Assembly: GCA_003140655.1 (NCBI GenBank)
Contig: PLKR01000551.1
Coordinates: 1-6,662 of the forward strand
Reading direction: 5' to 3'
DNA from: Acidobacteriaceae bacterium
Lineage (GTDB): Bacteria; Acidobacteriota; Terriglobia; Terriglobales; Acidobacteriaceae
DNA: 6,662 nt
Of the stretch, positions 5,045-6,662 are shown piece after piece. The notes below the pieces were generated by a model, which was given only the letters and a program-made list of their open reading frames with translations, had not been told where the DNA came from and ran no database searches. Both the position numbers and the translations under genes were made by a program. The first letter of the stretch is position 1, and every line of letters starts with the position of its first letter.

Positions 5045-5060
5045 CGGCACGGTTCGTGCT
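5045..5060 (+). promoter_or_regulatory. Sigma-54-like promoter for the STAS gene
   Basis: CGGCACGGTTCGTGCT matches TGGCACRNNNNTTGCW except at the first and twelfth positions. It keeps the invariant GG and GC with 10-base separation. Transcription would start near 5071, about 47 bases before the STAS start codon. It is weaker than the opposing site at 4782-4797 and would be unconvincing alone, but no good sigma-70 promoter is evident for this gene. Confidence 0.45.
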
Positions 5061-5082
5061 CTCTAGATTCGTGCTCTCTAGA
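5053..5082 (+). repeat. Perfect 15-base tandem duplication
   Basis: TTCGTGCTCTCTAGA occurs at 5053-5067 and again, immediately adjacent and without a mismatch, at 5068-5082. The first copy carries the -12 half of the sigma-54-like site; the second spans the predicted transcript start and leader. Identity suggests a recent replication-slippage event. Confidence 0.9.
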
Positions 5083-5117
5083 TATGGCAACTAAACAACA
5101 ATTAACGTGGAGGAATG

Positions 5118-5510
5118 ATGCCAAGCGTACATATCGACAACGTAGGTGAGATGGCAATCATTGAATGCGCGGGGAGATTTGTCCGCAACGAGGCTGCTTT
5201 CAAGTTACGGGACGCCGTTACGTCCCAGACGGACGCCCGCGTCGTAGTTTTGGACCTCACGGAAATGCACGCAATAGGGGGTGGCGGTCTCGGCATGCTG
5301 ATGCTTCTACAGAGATGGGCCCAGGAACACGATATTCGATTCAAGTTATTCAACCCCTCCAAGCCCGTGCAGGACAAGTTGAAGCATGTTGATTTTGAGA
5401 TTGCCAGTCTGGAGCAGATGATGAGCCTGCTGAGCTCTGTCGACAATCAATATGCACGCGCTTTGATCGAGGCGCAATTTCCGCTGCATCAGCTGTCGGA
5501 ATACGCTTGA
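5118..5510 (+). CDS. STAS-domain protein lacking the phosphorylatable serine
   Basis: The 130-residue protein (from the second of two adjacent ATGs) has a STAS fold like anti-sigma-factor antagonists such as SpoIIAA. It has an N-terminal strand GEMAIIECAGRFV, a helix, and the VVVLDLTEMHAIGGGGLGML core strand-turn-helix. A central helix LLQRWAQEHD and the strand IRFKLFNPSKPV follow. At the position of the usual D-S-S-G-L-G motif it has G-G-G-G-L-G, so the phosphoacceptor Ser and the preceding Asp are both glycine. It therefore probably cannot be switched by an RsbW/SpoIIAB-type kinase. A 20-25 residue C-terminal extension follows the STAS core. GGAGG (5109-5113) is too close to ATG at 5115 and better placed for ATG at 5118. 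No kinase or phosphatase partner is nearby; the gene is divergent from the ytxH-like gene and convergent with the pilT-like gene. Confidence 0.88.
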   Translation: MPSVHIDNVGEMAIIECAGRFVRNEAAFKLRDAVTSQTDARVVVLDLTEMHAIGGGGLGMLMLLQRWAQEHDIRFKLFNPSKPVQDKLKHVDFEIASLEQMMSLLSSVDNQYARALIEAQFPLHQLSEYA

Positions 5511-5523
5511 AAAGAGGGGCCAG

Positions 5524-5538
5524 CGGCGGCGGCGGCGG
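5524..5538. repeat. Short CGG trinucleotide run
   Basis: Five perfect CGG units lie in the 84-base gap between the convergent STAS and pilT-like genes. The rest of the gap has a T6 run (near 5553) and GACA/TGTC flanks, but no GC-rich stem adjoining the T-run, so I do not call a terminator. Confidence 0.6.
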
Positions 5539-5594
5539 TCGGGATGACAGAGTTTTTTGTCGGATTTAAGGCTTGGGGCGCGAGATGCGTGCTG

Positions 5595-6662
5595 TTATCT
5601 GGCGAGTTCCTGGCCTAACACCGAGGGGTTGCTGGCGTAGGAGAGGCCGGTTTCGAGATCGACTATGCGGTCGCGGACCAGTTGGGCGATTTCGCCGTCG
5701 AAGTGTTGCATGCCTTCGGATGCGCCGGCCTTCATGGCGTCGAGCAAGGTCCTGCCGTCGCGCTCGCCTTTCTCGATGCACTCCCGCGTGCGGGCATTGG
5801 CTTTCAGGATTTCGGCGACTGGGACGCGGCCACTGCGATCGGTCTTGGGCAAGAGCCGCTGGCAGATGATGTAGCGGAAAGATTTGGCGAAGCGCTCACG
5901 CACCCTTTGCTGTTCACCGGGCGAGAATGAACCGACAATGCGCTCGACGGTTTTAGGCGCGTCCATGGTGTTCAGGCTGGAAAGCACCAGGTGGCCGGTC
6001 TCGGCCGCTTCGAGGACAATCTCGATGGTTTCGCGGTCGCGCATCTCGCCCACCAGGATGACCTTGGGCGCCTGCCGCATGGCGGAGCGCAGGGCGTGCC
6101 CGAAGCTGGGGGTGTCGCTGTGCAGTTCGCGCTGATGAACGGTGGAGCACTTGTGGTTGTGCAGGAACTCGAGGGGATCTTCAATAGTGATGATGTGATA
6201 ATTCTTCTCGCGATTAATGCAGTCGAGCAGGACGGCCAGGGTGGAAGACTTGCCCGATCCGGCGGCCCCGGTCACCAGCACGATTCCATCCCGCAGATTG
6301 GCTACATCAGTGAGGTGCGAGGGCAAGCGCAGAGAAGCAAAATCAGGGATGGCGCTGGGGATTACCCGCATCACGACCGCGCAACTGCCGCGCTGGATGA
6401 AGATGTTGACGCGAAACCGCGCGACACCCGGCAAGCCGTAGGATATGTCGCAGGAGCCGTGTTCGCGCAGGGTTGCGACCGCCTGTTTGTTCTCGCCAAT
6501 CAGATCGGCGGCAATGGAGCGTGTGTCATCTGAAGTGAGAGCGGTCAGTCCCGCGGCCTGGACTGGAATGAGCTGGCCGTGAACCTGCACCTGGGGAGGC
6601 CTTCCGGGAGAAAAGACCAGATCGCTGATATTGTCGGCGGCACGGAGCATTGCGCCCAGCAA
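5595..6662 (-). CDS. PilT-family type IV pilus retraction ATPase, N-terminus outside window
   Basis: The visible 355 residues cover almost the whole PilT fold; only a few N-terminal residues are missing, since the start of the family domain (L-G-A-M-L-R-A-A-D-N-I-S-D-L-V) sits at the edge. An N-terminal PAS-like domain (about 1-100) is followed by a RecA-like ATPase domain. Numbering from the edge: Walker A GAAGSGKSS (132-140), Asp box TIEDPLEFLH (159-168), Walker B VILVGEMRD (201-209), and a His-box region TGHLVLSSLNT (222-232). In PilT these hexameric motors depolymerise pili for twitching motility. Deviations from typical PilT include Gly-Ala-Ala for Gly-Pro-Thr in Walker A, Ala-Pro-Lys for Asp-Pro-Asp before Walker B, Asn for the second His of the His box, and a changed AIRNLIRE motif (TRECIEKGERD). 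It may thus be a paralogue such as a PilU-like helper rather than the main PilT. It converges on the STAS gene. Confidence 0.9.
   Translation of the reverse strand: MLGAMLRAADNISDLVFSPGRPPQVQVHGQLIPVQAAGLTALTSDDTRSIAADLIGENKQAVATLREHGSCDISYGLPGVARFRVNIFIQRGSCAVVMRVIPSAIPDFASLRLPSHLTDVANLRDGIVLVTGAAGSGKSSTLAVLLDCINREKNYHIITIEDPLEFLHNHKCSTVHQRELHSDTPSFGHALRSAMRQAPKVILVGEMRDRETIEIVLEAAETGHLVLSSLNTMDAPKTVERIVGSFSPGEQQRVRERFAKSFRYIICQRLLPKTDRSGRVPVAEILKANARTRECIEKGERDGRTLLDAMKAGASEGMQHFDGEIAQLVRDRIVDLETGLSYASNPSVLGQELAR

Larger units (their letters stand above)
4710..5117. other. Divergent regulatory region between ytxH-like and STAS genes
   Basis: This 408-base gap has no convincing ORF. Reading left to right it holds a sigma-54 promoter directed left, two TGATTG copies 11 bases apart (4821-4826, 4832-4837), an interrupted inverted repeat (4846-4856 with 4889-4898), a larger stem with arms ATGCTG (4919-4924) and CAGCAT (4952-4957) enclosing the TTCAC/GTGAA palindrome, the GGTAAC/GTTACC palindrome, a sigma-54-like site directed right, and a 15-base tandem duplication. 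Its size suits enhancer-activated divergent promoters. Confidence 0.6.

Noticed and set aside
5511..5594. Possible bidirectional terminator between the convergent STAS and pilT-like genes, with a T6 run and GACA/TGTC flanks
   Set aside because: No GC-rich stem directly precedes the T-run on either strand; the only pairing is four bases, so a terminator cannot be supported.
5991..6533. Plus-strand open frame of 180 codons opposite the pilT-like gene
   Set aside because: It mirrors a strongly conserved ATPase gene on the other strand and shows no family features or start signal of its own.

Overview
The window looks like chromosomal DNA of a GC-rich, Gram-negative bacterium, most probably an acidobacterium (Terriglobia/Koribacter-like). 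This is inferred from the style of the proteins (a REC-DUF4388 response regulator, a PEGA-domain exported protein, a YtxH-like small protein, a divergent PilT) and from the density of short GC-rich palindromes between and inside genes. No marker gene fixes the taxon.

Layout by region. (1) Positions 1-224, minus strand: the N-terminal part of a ribbon-helix-helix antitoxin cut by the window edge, with a clear promoter overlapped by three evenly spaced TGTGGA half-sites. (2) 295-3583, minus strand: a molybdenum-cofactor cluster transcribed moeA, moaC, response regulator, mogA. The regulator lies 8 bases after moaC, and its stop codon overlaps the mogA start by 20 bases, so a phospho-receiver protein is built into a metabolic operon. 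MoaC makes cPMP, MogA adenylates molybdopterin and MoeA inserts molybdate; the MoaA, MoaD/MoaE and MoeB steps are not in the window. (3) 3735-4709, minus strand: a two-gene unit encoding a 59-residue single-span YtxH-like protein and a secreted protein with two PEGA domains, closed by a strong intrinsic terminator. (4) 4710-5117: a 408-base regulatory region. It holds a near-consensus sigma-54 promoter firing left into the ytxH-PEGA unit and a weaker sigma-54-like site firing right, with a TTCAC-N5-GTGAA palindrome about midway between them. (5) 5118-5510, plus strand: a STAS-domain protein in which the usual Asp-Ser-Ser phosphorylation motif is Gly-Gly-Gly. (6) 5595-6662, minus strand: a PilT-family twitching/retraction ATPase, cut by the window edge, with several altered motif residues.

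The most notable observations are a pair of palindromes inserted in frame in moeA just before the conserved FGLPGNP motif, related in architecture to palindromes in the moaC-moeA gap; the divergent sigma-54 arrangement around the envelope-protein and STAS genes; and the non-phosphorylatable STAS protein. I see no CRISPR array, intact mobile element, rRNA or tRNA. Most genes belong to known families; the part that may be undescribed is the sigma-54-controlled YtxH/PEGA/STAS module.
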